DNA of 43,849 nt from Virgibacillus litoralis (GTDB taxonomy: Bacteria > Bacillota > Bacilli > Bacillales > Amphibacillaceae), in NCBI RefSeq assembly GCF_017873675.1, contig NZ_JAGGKK010000026.1, positions 1 through 43,849 on the forward strand, in the 5' to 3' direction. The position numbers were made by a program, and so were the translations under genes. Below are positions 34,266 through 42,639 of this stretch, piece after piece. The stretch's first letter is position 1, and every line of letters begins with the position of its first letter. Under the pieces are notes generated by a model. It ran no database searches and was not told where the DNA came from. It saw only the letters and a list, made by a program, of their open reading frames with translations.

Positions 34266-35075
34266 TTAGTCATCGTCGTCCTTATCGTCGTCATCATCGC
34301 CGTCATTATCATCGTCATCGCTATCGTCACTATCATCGTCGTTATCGTTAGAGTCGTTGGTATCATCATCGTTATCTTTACTTTCGATATCCAATACCAA
34401 AACTTCTCCCGTATAGGCATCTATTTCAATTTCTGCTTCTCTTTTATTAGTATCCATTTCCAATTCATAAAGCAGACGTCCATCATCCTCATCCAACTCT
34501 ATACTTACAATAGTTCCTGAAAATGCATTAAGTGCGATTTCCCTTGCCTTACCAATGTCGATTACAGCTTTGACAACCTTAGAATTATCGTCATCCGTTT
34601 TAGTTTCCTGATTCTTATCGTCTTTCGTGGAATCGTCTTTTTCCTTGATGGCTAGTTCTTTGTTGTTGTCATCACTGTTATCATCTTTTTCAGCCTTTTT
34701 ATTATCGTTACTAGCGTTAGCAGGCTTATTAGTGTCATCATCTGAATTATCATTACTTTTTACTTCATTCGATTGTTTACCATTATTCGCAATCATTTTC
34801 TCTTCTAATTTCAGTACTTCACCGGTATTTCCGTCCATTTTAATTTCATATTCTTTTTGGCCATCATTAATTTCTATTTCATAAACAGCCCGATTTTGGC
34901 TTTTTTCAAGTTCCATCTCCGTAATTTCTCCTGGATATTGGTCCTTTACCAATTGTTTAATTTCCCCTGTTGATAATTTGGGTTCAGCCTGTGCTGCATC
35001 TGAATGATAAATACCGAGTCCCATCGCAGTTGCACCAATAAAAACTGCTAACGCAATACCAATTTTCTTCTTCAA
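34266..35075 (-). CDS. exported PepSY-domain protein, YkoI-like, acidic
   Basis: A 269-residue exported protein. Signal segment (about 1-28), then a PepSY domain (ELEKSQNRAVYEIEINDGQ, DGNTGEVLKLE). An Asp/Asn/Lys/Ser-rich linker (about 95-165) leads to a second PepSY domain (AREIALNAFSGTIVSIELDE, AYTGEVLVLD). It ends in a tail of about 40 residues made mostly of Asp. TTG start after GAGGAGG. It lies downstream of the response regulator and kinase genes, as ykoI does beside ykoG/ykoH, and could modulate the kinase. Confidence 0.88.
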   Translation of the reverse strand: MKKKIGIALAVFIGATAMGLGIYHSDAAQAEPKLSTGEIKQLVKDQYPGEITEMELEKSQNRAVYEIEINDGQKEYEIKMDGNTGEVLKLEEKMIANNGKQSNEVKSNDNSDDDTNKPANASNDNKKAEKDDNSDDNNKELAIKEKDDSTKDDKNQETKTDDDNSKVVKAVIDIGKAREIALNAFSGTIVSIELDEDDGRLLYELEMDTNKREAEIEIDAYTGEVLVLDIESKDNDDDTNDSNDNDDDSDDSDDDDNDGDDDDDKDDDD

Positions 35076-35142
35076 TTTATTCTCCTCCTCTTTGTTCTTA
35101 ATTACATGATATCCCCTTCAAGTGAAAGGACACTGTGCAAAA

Positions 35143-35161
35143 GATTAGAATTTGATGAGAA
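35143..35161 (-). promoter_or_regulatory. 11-bp-spaced direct repeat upstream of the PepSY gene
   Basis: Plus-strand GATTAGAA and GATGAGAA are spaced 11 bases start to start, the spacing used by OmpR/PhoB-type regulators. It may let the neighbouring regulator control the PepSY gene separately. Confidence 0.4.
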
Positions 35162-35166
35162 TAACA

Positions 35167-36519
35167 TTAACTTTCCTTAACAATCGGAAATTCAATCGTA
35201 AAGGTGGAGCCTTCTCCTGCTTTACTCGTTACCCGTAAACTTCCATCATGAGCTGCAACAATTGTTTTTGCAATGGACAATCCAAGTCCAGTACCACCTA
35301 AATCCCTGTTTCTTGATTTTTCCATTCGGTAAAACCGGTCAAATATTTTTTCCTGCTCTTCGTTTGGAATCCCTTGACCAGAATCCTGGACATTAACGAT
35401 AACATTGGTATTTTCTCTCCGAATAGTTAACTTAACTATCCCATCACTGTATTTTAAGGCATTATCAATTAATATATAAATAACCTGTTGTAATTGGTCT
35501 TGACTTCCATTCACATAAAGCACATCTTTTTCTGTTTCTATAATGATTTCACGGTTATATGCACCTTTAAATTTAGCTACTGTTTCCCTGCAAATATCAA
35601 CTATGTTTATTTGTTCATGCGCGTCTTTTTCCTGATTTCTTGCAAGCAACAGCATTTGTTCTACCAGCTTTTGCATACGATCTGCTTCAGATTCAATAGC
35701 CTGGATTGACTCATTGAAAAGCTCCGGGTTACCCTGTCCACGTCTTTCCAATAACTCTGCATAACTCTTTACTATTGATATCGGTGTTTTCAACTCATGA
35801 GAAGCATCTGATACAAACGTCTCCTGTTTTTCAAAATTATCCTTTAAATACTCAATCATCGTATTAAACGTATTTTCCATTTCATAAAGTTCATCACGTG
35901 ATCTGTTTTCCACATATATTTTTTTCCATTTCGTATTGGTTATATTTTCTTTCATCGCAGCAGTTAATGCCTTTATTGGATTTAAAATGAACCTGCTTAA
36001 AAATACGCCAGCTATTATCGTTGGAATAAGCATAATGGCTGACGCTACAATTAAAACATAAAATAAGGTTTGCATTGTTTCGGTATGTGCAACGAGCTGT
36101 TTATATACCTGCAGAGTTACAATTTCTCCATTCTCCCATATAATTGGTTTAGAAATGGTTACAAAATTGGCTTGATTATCTAAATGGATAATTGAATTGG
36201 ACTCGGTTTTTACAAACGATGCAGGCAATTCAGTAAAGCTATCTTTTTTGGTTAACGTCAGCAGAAGACGATCATTTTCTTCTTCAACCACACGAATCAT
36301 GCCATCTGTTGGCAAGTATGCTCTTAATAAGTCACTTCTGGCAATCTCCGGATTTGAGTTGAGCGTCTTTACAATTTCGTTCGTTTGGCTGGTCATTTCA
36401 TCTACTTCACTATTAATCGATATATTTTTAAACAAAAAGTAAATTGATGTGTTAACAAGCAATATTAGTACAAGCATAAATAGACTTGAAAACAAGCGAA
36501 TCTTCGCGGATAGTTTCAT
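35167..36519 (-). CDS. YkoH-like sensor histidine kinase
   Basis: A 450-residue membrane kinase. TM1 at about 8-30, an extracytoplasmic sensor region at about 31-150, TM2 at about 152-175, then HAMP. HisKA has H241 in SDASHELKTPISIVKSYAE, and the ATPase domain has N-box DNALKYSDG, DSGQGIPNEE and GGTGLGLSIAKT. It should phosphorylate the regulator encoded just upstream, whose stop it overlaps by 4 bases. Resembles B. subtilis YkoH. The signal is unknown. Confidence 0.92.
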   Translation of the reverse strand: MKLSAKIRLFSSLFMLVLILLVNTSIYFLFKNISINSEVDEMTSQTNEIVKTLNSNPEIARSDLLRAYLPTDGMIRVVEEENDRLLLTLTKKDSFTELPASFVKTESNSIIHLDNQANFVTISKPIIWENGEIVTLQVYKQLVAHTETMQTLFYVLIVASAIMLIPTIIAGVFLSRFILNPIKALTAAMKENITNTKWKKIYVENRSRDELYEMENTFNTMIEYLKDNFEKQETFVSDASHELKTPISIVKSYAELLERRGQGNPELFNESIQAIESEADRMQKLVEQMLLLARNQEKDAHEQINIVDICRETVAKFKGAYNREIIIETEKDVLYVNGSQDQLQQVIYILIDNALKYSDGIVKLTIRRENTNVIVNVQDSGQGIPNEEQEKIFDRFYRMEKSRNRDLGGTGLGLSIAKTIVAAHDGSLRVTSKAGEGSTFTIEFPIVKES

Positions 36520-37208
36520 TGCACATGTTCCTTTATCGTATATCCAACACCACGGACCGTATTAATATAGGTGTTCTCAAATCCTTTGTCGATTTTTTGG
36601 CGCAAATATCGAATATAAACATCAACAACGTTTGTATCCCCAAAATAATCATATCCCCATACATGCTCGATTAATTGGTCTCTTGTGAGCACAATATTTT
36701 TGTTTTTCATCAGGTAAATAAGCAAATCAAATTCTCTGGGTGTAAGTTCAATTTGCTGTGATTCCCGCTTAACTTCACGTGTGTTTATATCTACTTGCAA
36801 GTCACCGACAGTCAAATAATCACCGTTATTCACCGCAGTTGTTTGCTTACGTAAATGTACGCGAATACGTGCAAGCAATTCTTCAATCTGAAACGGTTTT
36901 GTTACATAATCATTTGCTCCAAGGTCTAGTCCACTTACTTTATCATGTACCTGGTCTCTGGCAGTCAGCAGGATAATTGGAGTACTAGTATCATTACGTC
37001 TGAACCGTCTTAAAACTTCCATCCCACTTAATTCCGGAAGCATGATATCAAGCAGCACCAAGTCCCATTTTTTACTTTCCAATAATTCAAGTGCTTGTTT
37101 CCCATTATTGGCAACCTCAGTCGTATAATTTTCATAATTAAGCTCAAGCTGCAAAACCCTGCTCAGCTTCTGTTCATCTTCAACAATTAATACGTTTGGA
37201 TTTCCCAT
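36516..37208 (-). CDS. YkoG-like OmpR/PhoB response regulator
   Basis: A 230-residue regulator. The receiver domain has acidic residues in VEDEQK and the phospho-acceptor D54 in LVLLDIMLP; T and K of the switch are in LLTARD and YVTKPF. The C-terminal winged helix has ELTPREFDLLIYL and VVDVYIRYLRQKID. ATG at 37208 is preferred, 5 bases after GGGTG; a GTG at 37220 overlaps that site. A direct repeat upstream suggests autoregulation. Confidence 0.93.
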   Translation of the reverse strand: MGNPNVLIVEDEQKLSRVLQLELNYENYTTEVANNGKQALELLESKKWDLVLLDIMLPELSGMEVLRRFRRNDTSTPIILLTARDQVHDKVSGLDLGANDYVTKPFQIEELLARIRVHLRKQTTAVNNGDYLTVGDLQVDINTREVKRESQQIELTPREFDLLIYLMKNKNIVLTRDQLIEHVWGYDYFGDTNVVDVYIRYLRQKIDKGFENTYINTVRGVGYTIKEHVQ

Positions 37209-37241
37209 AATTACACCCACTTTATATGTGCCTTTTTAAGT

Positions 37242-37287
37242 ACTATACCAAAATTTATATGAAAAGTATTGATGTTGAACTGATGTT
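37242..37287 (-). promoter_or_regulatory. promoter and direct repeats of the response-regulator operon
   Basis: Minus-strand TGG followed by TATAGT (37242-37247) is an extended -10. Two plus-strand TGATGTT copies (37270-37276 and 37281-37287), spaced 11 bases, end right at the expected -35 position. This is the geometry of an activating OmpR/PhoB-type site. Confidence 0.5.
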
Positions 37288-37331
37288 CACACAGATCTTC
37301 ATTTTTTATAGTTTCAAATTCAGCAAATTAG

Positions 37332-37895
37332 TTATTTTACTTTTGCAAAGATACAGGTGTCCCTAAGTCCATCCCCATCAGCTGCAACATCATCATTCTG
37401 CAAAATACCTTCCAGTTTAAATCCAAGCCGTTCGGGTATTGCTTTACTTCTGCTATTTTCCCGATCACACCGGATTTCGACCCTATTAGCTAAGAGTTCT
37501 CTAAAAGCGTAATCTGTTATTCCTTGGACAGCTTCCGTAATATAGCCATATCCGCTTTTGCGCGAATCAATCCAATAGCCTATCTCAAACTTTGGTATTT
37601 CCCAATCGATTCTGTGTAATCCTGTACAGCCAACAAGATTTCCCGTTTCTCGGTTGAAAATATGCATTCTCATATCTTCTCTTTTCAGAAACTTAATATA
37701 TGACTCCCTTACGTTTGCCTCCACATCCTCCTTACTTTGGTTCTTTTGTGCAAATGGAAGCCATTTTTTCAGCTCTTCCTTGCTTGCTTCAATAGCAAAA
37801 TAAACTGACTCGCCGTCTCCCGGTTTAGGCAGGCGTATATAAAGCCTCTCGGTATGGAATTCATTTGGAAAATCCTTGAGTATCGGTTTTTGCAT
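37332..37895 (-). CDS. GNAT acetyltransferase, RimJ/RimL type
   Basis: About 187 residues. N-terminal FHTERLYIRLPKPGDGESVY, central LVGCTGLHRID and EIGYWIDSRKSGYGYITEAV, where acetyl-CoA binds, then NRVEIRCDRENSRSKAIPERLGFKLEG (quoted in part). It resembles B. subtilis YdaF-type proteins. ATG at 37895 is 8 bases after a GGGG site; the frame is open to 37931. Substrate unknown. Confidence 0.87.
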   Translation of the reverse strand: MQKPILKDFPNEFHTERLYIRLPKPGDGESVYFAIEASKEELKKWLPFAQKNQSKEDVEANVRESYIKFLKREDMRMHIFNRETGNLVGCTGLHRIDWEIPKFEIGYWIDSRKSGYGYITEAVQGITDYAFRELLANRVEIRCDRENSRSKAIPERLGFKLEGILQNDDVAADGDGLRDTCIFAKVK

Positions 37896-37986
37896 CTTGT
37901 ATTCCCCTTCCCCGTATAAATTTCTTTTCATTATAGCGCTTTAGCATTAAGATTGCGATAACAAATTAATTTAGGGAGGCGACAGA

Positions 37987-38598
37987 ATGCTAGCGATTGA
38001 CCACATTGTTATTGTATCCGACAACCCTGCAGAAGCCGCGGAGAAATTTGGAAAAGAGCATAATGTAACTGTTATACAAGGGGGGAAACACTCCAATTGG
38101 GGAACATATAATTATTTGGCTTATTTCAGCAATGACAGTTATATCGAATGGATTGGTATTTTTGATAAAAAAATAGCGGTCCAATCAGAGAATCCTCTTA
38201 TTAAACAAGTTGTCAATGCACTCGATGATAATATGGAAGGTCCTATCCAGTATGCGTTACGGACAGATAAAATGGATAAATATATTGATCATTTTTATAA
38301 GTCTACTATTCCATTTACCGGTCCCGTCCCTGGAAGCAGAAGAAAACCAAGTGGTTCAATATTAGAATGGCGAATGCTTTTTCCAGAAGACGTATCAGAA
38401 CAGCTCCCTTTTTTAATTGAGTGGGGTAATGTTAAGAATGTTCCAGAGGATGACCGCTTAATAAACGAACAGCAGATTCACACCATTTATGCAGATATTA
38501 ATAATCTCACGAAGTTTAAGGATATTTATCATATAGACCTGCAACTAGCTAATGCCAGATTAAGCGTTTCAGATAAATTAGCGTTTTCCATTAAATAA
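37987..38598 (+). CDS. VOC/glyoxalase-like domain protein
   Basis: A 203-residue protein starting IDHIVIVSDNPAEAA, with GGKHSNWGTYNYLAYF and YIEWIGIF. This is the layout of glyoxalase-like (VOC, Glyoxalase_3) domain proteins, which often bind a metal. ATG start after GGGAGGCG. No pathway can be assigned. Confidence 0.82.
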   Translation: MLAIDHIVIVSDNPAEAAEKFGKEHNVTVIQGGKHSNWGTYNYLAYFSNDSYIEWIGIFDKKIAVQSENPLIKQVVNALDDNMEGPIQYALRTDKMDKYIDHFYKSTIPFTGPVPGSRRKPSGSILEWRMLFPEDVSEQLPFLIEWGNVKNVPEDDRLINEQQIHTIYADINNLTKFKDIYHIDLQLANARLSVSDKLAFSIK

Positions 38599-38610
38599 TG
38601 ACTATGCCCA

Positions 38611-38660
38611 TTGACATTCAAACATCTATTTGACTATACTATAATCAAATACTCATTTGA
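38611..38660 (+). promoter_or_regulatory. cad promoter with two CadC-type operators
   Basis: TTGACA (38611-38616), an 18-base spacer and TATACT (38635-38640). Operator 1, TCAAACATCTATTTGA, lies between the boxes (38618-38633). Operator 2, TCAAATACTCATTTGA (38645-38660), follows the -10. Both resemble known cadO palindromes, so repressor binding would block polymerase twice over. Confidence 0.78.
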
Positions 38661-38674
38661 ATGAGGTGCAGTAA

Positions 38675-39043
38675 ATGCCAAAAGATATATGTGAAGTAAC
38701 TTGTATACATGAAGACAAAGTTGAACGTGTAAAACAGCAAATAGACCAGCAGCCATTCGAAAAGGTAACAACGATCTACAAGCTGCTTGCAGATAAAAAC
38801 AGGTTACAAATAGCGTATGCATTGTTAATTGAAGAAGAATTATGTGTCTGTGATATTGCCAATATTATTGGTGCAACAACTGCAACAACATCACACCACG
38901 TACGTCAGCTCAACAAGGCTGGTATCGCTTCTTTCCGAAAAGATGGAAAGCTTGTTTATTATTCGTTATATGACAGTCATATCAAACAATTAATCTCACA
39001 AGCCTTCAGCCACATGAAGGAGGATTCGTATCATGCCGTCTAG
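38675..39043 (+). CDS. cadC: CadC, ArsR-family metal-responsive repressor
   Basis: A 122-residue winged-helix repressor. The thiolate Cd/Pb/Bi site is complete: C6 and C10 in the N-terminal arm, C57 and C59 in ELCVCD. The alpha-5 zinc motif DxH-x10-HxxE is also intact ([17 protein letters not shown]). The recognition helix is in [18 protein letters not shown] follows GAGGTG. It overlaps cadA by 11 bases and faces two operators. Confidence 0.94.
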   Translation: MPKDICEVTCIHEDKVERVKQQIDQQPFEKVTTIYKLLADKNRLQIAYALLIEEELCVCDIANIIGATTATTSHHVRQLNKAGIASFRKDGKLVYYSLYDSHIKQLISQAFSHMKEDSYHAV

Positions 39044-41114
39044 CCAACAAACATATCGAGTAGAAGGGGTGTCATGCGCTAATTGTGCCAAGACATTCGA
39101 AAATAATGTCAAACGAATTAAGGGTGTCGACAATGCAGAGGTTAATTTTGCCACATTGAAAGTTGACATAGATGGCAAGGCTTCTATATCAGACATTGAA
39201 AAAGCAGGATCGTTCGACAACATAAAGGTTGTAACGGAGGATGATAATGCCAATCAAGCTAAGGAGCCATTCTGGATCCGTTACGATAGAATTATATTCT
39301 CAGCCTTGTTAGTCGTGCTGGGTTTTGCAGCAACATTCACTTTTGGAAGTTCACATTACCTGACCACCATCCTCTTTGGATTAGCAGCTCTCGTCGGGGG
39401 ATTAACGCTTTTTAAAGCTGGACTAATAAACCTGACAAGACTTCGCTTTGATATGAAGACACTTATGACTATTGCCGTAATCGGTGCAATCCTAATTGGT
39501 GAATGGCGGGAAGCAGCAATCGTAGTTATTTTATTTGCTATCAGTGAAGCACTTGAATCCTATTCAATGGATAAAGCACGTGCTTCCATTCGTTCACTGA
39601 TGAAGATTTCCCCTAAAAAAGCACTGATCAGACGAAATGGAACTGATCAAACAATAGCGATTGAAGATATCGTAATTGGCGATCTTATGCTCGTTAAACC
39701 TGGAGAACGAATAGCCATGGATGGAAGAGTAATTGACGGATTTTCTGCAATTAATCAGGCATCAATTACCGGTGAATCTATTCCAGTTGAAAAAGCCAAG
39801 AATGACGAGGTATTTGCTGGTACTATTAATCAGGATGGTTATTTGGAAATTGAAGTCACGAAAAAAGCAGAAGATACAACAATTGCAAAGATTGTTCATC
39901 TGGTAGAAGAAGCACAAGGTGAACGGGCCCCGTCACAAGCATTTGTTGATCGGTTCGCCGCATATTATACGCCTGTAATTATTGCGATTGCCATTCTGGT
40001 AGCAGTTATCCCTCCTCTTTTTGGTGGTGCCTGGAGCGTGTGGGTCTATCAAGGTCTTGCTGTATTAGTTGTTGGCTGCCCGTGTGCATTGGTTATCTCC
40101 ACTCCGGTCGCAATCGTAACGGCAATCGGAAACGCTGCACGAAATGGAGTTCTTATTAAAGGTGGAATCTACCTTGAACAAATGGGAAGAATTAAATCAA
40201 TTGCCTTTGATAAAACAGGTACTTTAACAAACGGAACCCCAAAAGTTACCGATGTTCACTATTTTACGGATGACCGTGAAAAAGCAATTAACTACCTGAA
40301 TGCATTGGAAACCAAATCGAACCATCCATTAGCAAAGGCAATTGTGGACTATATCAGTGACGAAAAAGTTAACACTTTAAAAGTTGACGTACAGCATTTC
40401 ACAACAATTAAAGGTAAAGGAATACAAGGAGAAATCAATGGTGAAATGATTTATGCAGGGTCACCAAACCTGTTCGATCAATTACCAAATGAAGAAGTGA
40501 ATAACTTCCAGGAATCTGGAAAAACCGTAATGTTATGTGGAACTAATGAGGAAATACTACTAGCGATTGCGCTTCGTGATGAACCTAGGAAAGAAAGTAA
40601 ACAAATTATTAAACAGTTACACAAACTAGGAATCAACCATACGTACATGCTGACTGGCGATCATGCTCAAACAGCTGTTGCATTAAAAGAAGACCTTGAA
40701 ATCACCGATGTAAAAGCAGGTTTATTACCCAAAGATAAATTGGATTTTATAAAAAAACATCAGAAAAACAACGGTGATATTGCGATGATAGGTGATGGAA
40801 TTAATGATACACCAGCACTTGCTGCATCAACTGTTGGAATTGCAATGGGTTCTGCTGGAACAGATAGTGCATTGGAAACAGCTGACGTTGCCTTAATGGG
40901 CGATGACCTGGAAAAACTCCCATTCACAGTAAAATTAAGCCGGAGAACATTGTCAATTATTAAACAAAATGTTTCCTTTGCTATCGGTATCAAAGTGCTT
41001 GCTTTACTACTCGTCATCCCTGGATGGCTGACACTTTGGATTGCAATTTTTGCCGATATGGGGGCAACCCTGCTTGTAACACTAAATGCATTGCGTTTAC
41101 TGAAAATAAGATGA
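39033..41114 (+). CDS. cadA: Cd/Zn/Pb-exporting P1B-type ATPase CadA
   Basis: A 693-residue metal efflux pump. One N-terminal HMA domain has GVSCANC (C15/C18). The membrane metal site is CPC at 349-351 ([11 protein letters not shown]), the actuator motif TGES is near 246-249, the phosphorylated Asp393 is in [10 protein letters not shown], and the hinge is [11 protein letters not shown]. Eight helices are expected. It exports cadmium, zinc and lead at the cost of ATP and is controlled by CadC encoded just upstream. Confidence 0.95.
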   Translation: MPSSQQTYRVEGVSCANCAKTFENNVKRIKGVDNAEVNFATLKVDIDGKASISDIEKAGSFDNIKVVTEDDNANQAKEPFWIRYDRIIFSALLVVLGFAATFTFGSSHYLTTILFGLAALVGGLTLFKAGLINLTRLRFDMKTLMTIAVIGAILIGEWREAAIVVILFAISEALESYSMDKARASIRSLMKISPKKALIRRNGTDQTIAIEDIVIGDLMLVKPGERIAMDGRVIDGFSAINQASITGESIPVEKAKNDEVFAGTINQDGYLEIEVTKKAEDTTIAKIVHLVEEAQGERAPSQAFVDRFAAYYTPVIIAIAILVAVIPPLFGGAWSVWVYQGLAVLVVGCPCALVISTPVAIVTAIGNAARNGVLIKGGIYLEQMGRIKSIAFDKTGTLTNGTPKVTDVHYFTDDREKAINYLNALETKSNHPLAKAIVDYISDEKVNTLKVDVQHFTTIKGKGIQGEINGEMIYAGSPNLFDQLPNEEVNNFQESGKTVMLCGTNEEILLAIALRDEPRKESKQIIKQLHKLGINHTYMLTGDHAQTAVALKEDLEITDVKAGLLPKDKLDFIKKHQKNNGDIAMIGDGINDTPALAASTVGIAMGSAGTDSALETADVALMGDDLEKLPFTVKLSRRTLSIIKQNVSFAIGIKVLALLLVIPGWLTLWIAIFADMGATLLVTLNALRLLKIR

Positions 41115-41143
41115 TCATTCCAAAGCGAATGATCATCTTATTT
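41104..41143. terminator. bidirectional terminator, cadA and methyltransferase
   Basis: A perfect 17-bp stem, AAATAAGATGATCATTC (41104-41120), with 41127-41143, loop of 6. It overlaps the 3' ends of both convergent genes. Confidence 0.85.
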
Positions 41144-41734
41144 AATTCCTAATGCACACACAGTGTCATTTGGCTTTGTTGGTTTGATATAAATTTCAAT
41201 GAAAGTAAAACCCGATTGATCCAGCAATACCGATAACTGACCACCAATTAATTCGCTTGTTTCATCTGTTGCGCCCTTCTCGTGGGGCTGAATCGTTACG
41301 GCAATTTTACCACCATCATTCATTTGGCCGCGAATGTTTTTCAATGTATTTACTGGATCACGCCAAAATGTGATATTATTTATGACTAATACTTTATCAA
41401 CCTTTTGAGACAGTACAGGCAGTTCCTCGGCATACCCTTCAATTAGTCGAACCTCACTATTGATCAAACGTTTATTTAACTTTCTTAACGCTTGGTAGAC
41501 CATAGCTTCAGACGGGTCAATCCCAGTAATTTCCACCAGATTTTTCTGCTCCAGTATATACTTCATAGCCTTACCTGAGCCAAAACCGATTTCCAGTATA
41601 TGATCATTATTTTTGATGGACAAAAAATCAATTGTCCATTTATTAATCCCCCTGTTTTCCTTTGACATAAACCATCCAGCTAGCTGACCAAGACGTCCAC
41701 GTGGCATAGCAAACTGTGAGAATAGTTTTTCCAT
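41138..41734 (-). CDS. class I SAM-dependent methyltransferase
   Basis: About 198 residues. SAM-binding motif I is HILEIGFGSGKAMKYI, motif II includes ITGIDPSEAM, and the later strand is VDKVLVINNITFW. It belongs to the broad UbiE/type-11 group, so the substrate cannot be told. ATG at 41734 is 9 bases after AAAGGAG. The frame is open to 41767 but starts upstream of that site. Confidence 0.85.
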   Translation of the reverse strand: MEKLFSQFAMPRGRLGQLAGWFMSKENRGINKWTIDFLSIKNNDHILEIGFGSGKAMKYILEQKNLVEITGIDPSEAMVYQALRKLNKRLINSEVRLIEGYAEELPVLSQKVDKVLVINNITFWRDPVNTLKNIRGQMNDGGKIAVTIQPHEKGATDETSELIGGQLSVLLDQSGFTFIEIYIKPTKPNDTVCALGIK

Positions 41735-41852
41735 TATCATCGGCTCCTTTGGAATTGTTATTCCCACATAAGGTCAAGAGATAACACTGTTTTTTACAAG
41801 ATTGTTGCTTCTACTGGCAATAATCATATTAAAAAGTACGAGTGCTATAATG

Positions 41853-42170
41853 CCGCTCTGGAAATACACTTCGCTTTCCGTGGGCGGCTGATGAGCCTCC
41901 TTGCTCCTACGTCGCTGCGTAGTCTCACCTAGGCCTCAGCTCCCACAGGAGTCTACGTGTATTTCCTCCGCTGGGTTTTGCTCACCTTATCCTAAAAATT
42001 AACAAATGCATATTGTATGGATAAAAACAAGATTTTAAACAATTAAACCAGCAGTTTGAATATGCGAAACTCCTGTGGGACAGCAAGCCTAAGAGACACC
42101 ACATCCTGTGGCAACGCTATGCGTCGGAGTCTCGTGGTGATCCACAGGTACGCGAGTATATTCCAACTGC
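41853..42170. repeat. composite A/B repeat, copy 2 (inverted relative to 32157-32514)
   Basis: Unit B (41853-41974), an AT-rich spacer and unit A (42051-42170), in reverse order and orientation to copy 1. The spacers share GCTGGTTTA, TAAAATCTTGTT and TGAGCAAA when one is reversed. The outer 27-base ends are absent. It fills the gene-free stretch 41735-42247. Confidence 0.75.
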
Positions 42171-42202
42171 GAGGTAAGAGAGCCAAAATTAATCATCAAA
42201 TC

Positions 42203-42232
42203 AAAAAAATAACCACCCTCAAGAGGGTGATT
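42203..42232 (-). terminator. terminator after the thioredoxin gene
   Basis: Minus-strand AATCACCC/GGGTGGTT around TCTTGA, followed by ATTTTTTT. Confidence 0.82.
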
Positions 42233-42247
42233 ATACTTAGGTTTGGT

Positions 42248-42571
42248 TTATACTAATTGCTGATGCAGAAATGAACTTACGGATTCGGGTGATTTCGTGT
42301 CAGCGCTATGCTGATGGGCTAATTTTTCACCATTTTGGAAGATTAACATGCTTGGAATTCCCATAACCTCGTATTTTTGTGCAATTCCCTCAACTTCATC
42401 ACTATTGATTTGATACCATTCATGATTATTGAATTCTTCCATAACGTCACCAATAAACATATCCATCCGTTTGCAGTCTGGACACCAATCAGCGAAAAAC
42501 TTTATAATAACTGGTTTATCTGATTGAATTATCTCATTGAATTTTTCCTCTGTATCTATATGTTTCATCAT
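42248..42571 (-). CDS. thioredoxin family protein, YtpP-like
   Basis: About 107 residues of thioredoxin fold with redox centre CPDC in FFADWCPDCKRMDMF and cis-proline in VMGIPSMLIFQNGE. Close in layout to B. subtilis YtpP. ATG at 42571 (or the next codon) follows AAGGGGTG; the frame is open upstream to 42625 without a site. Downstream of the DUF368 gene on the same strand. Confidence 0.88.
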   Translation of the reverse strand: MMKHIDTEEKFNEIIQSDKPVIIKFFADWCPDCKRMDMFIGDVMEEFNNHEWYQINSDEVEGIAQKYEVMGIPSMLIFQNGEKLAHQHSADTKSPESVSSFLHQQLV

Positions 42572-42639
42572 AAACACCCCTTTGTGATTTTCTCTATTTT
42601 TATTGTATCTATTTTGTAATAGCATGTCTCTTAATCTGT

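Noticed and set aside
34260-34520. A hydrophobic open frame on the plus strand opposite the PepSY tail.
   Set aside because: It is the antisense of the Asp-rich repeat codons, which read as Val/Ile. No ribosome-binding site.
32084-42170. Possible CRISPR array.
   Set aside because: The repeats are few, long, imperfect and not regularly spaced, and no cas gene is present.
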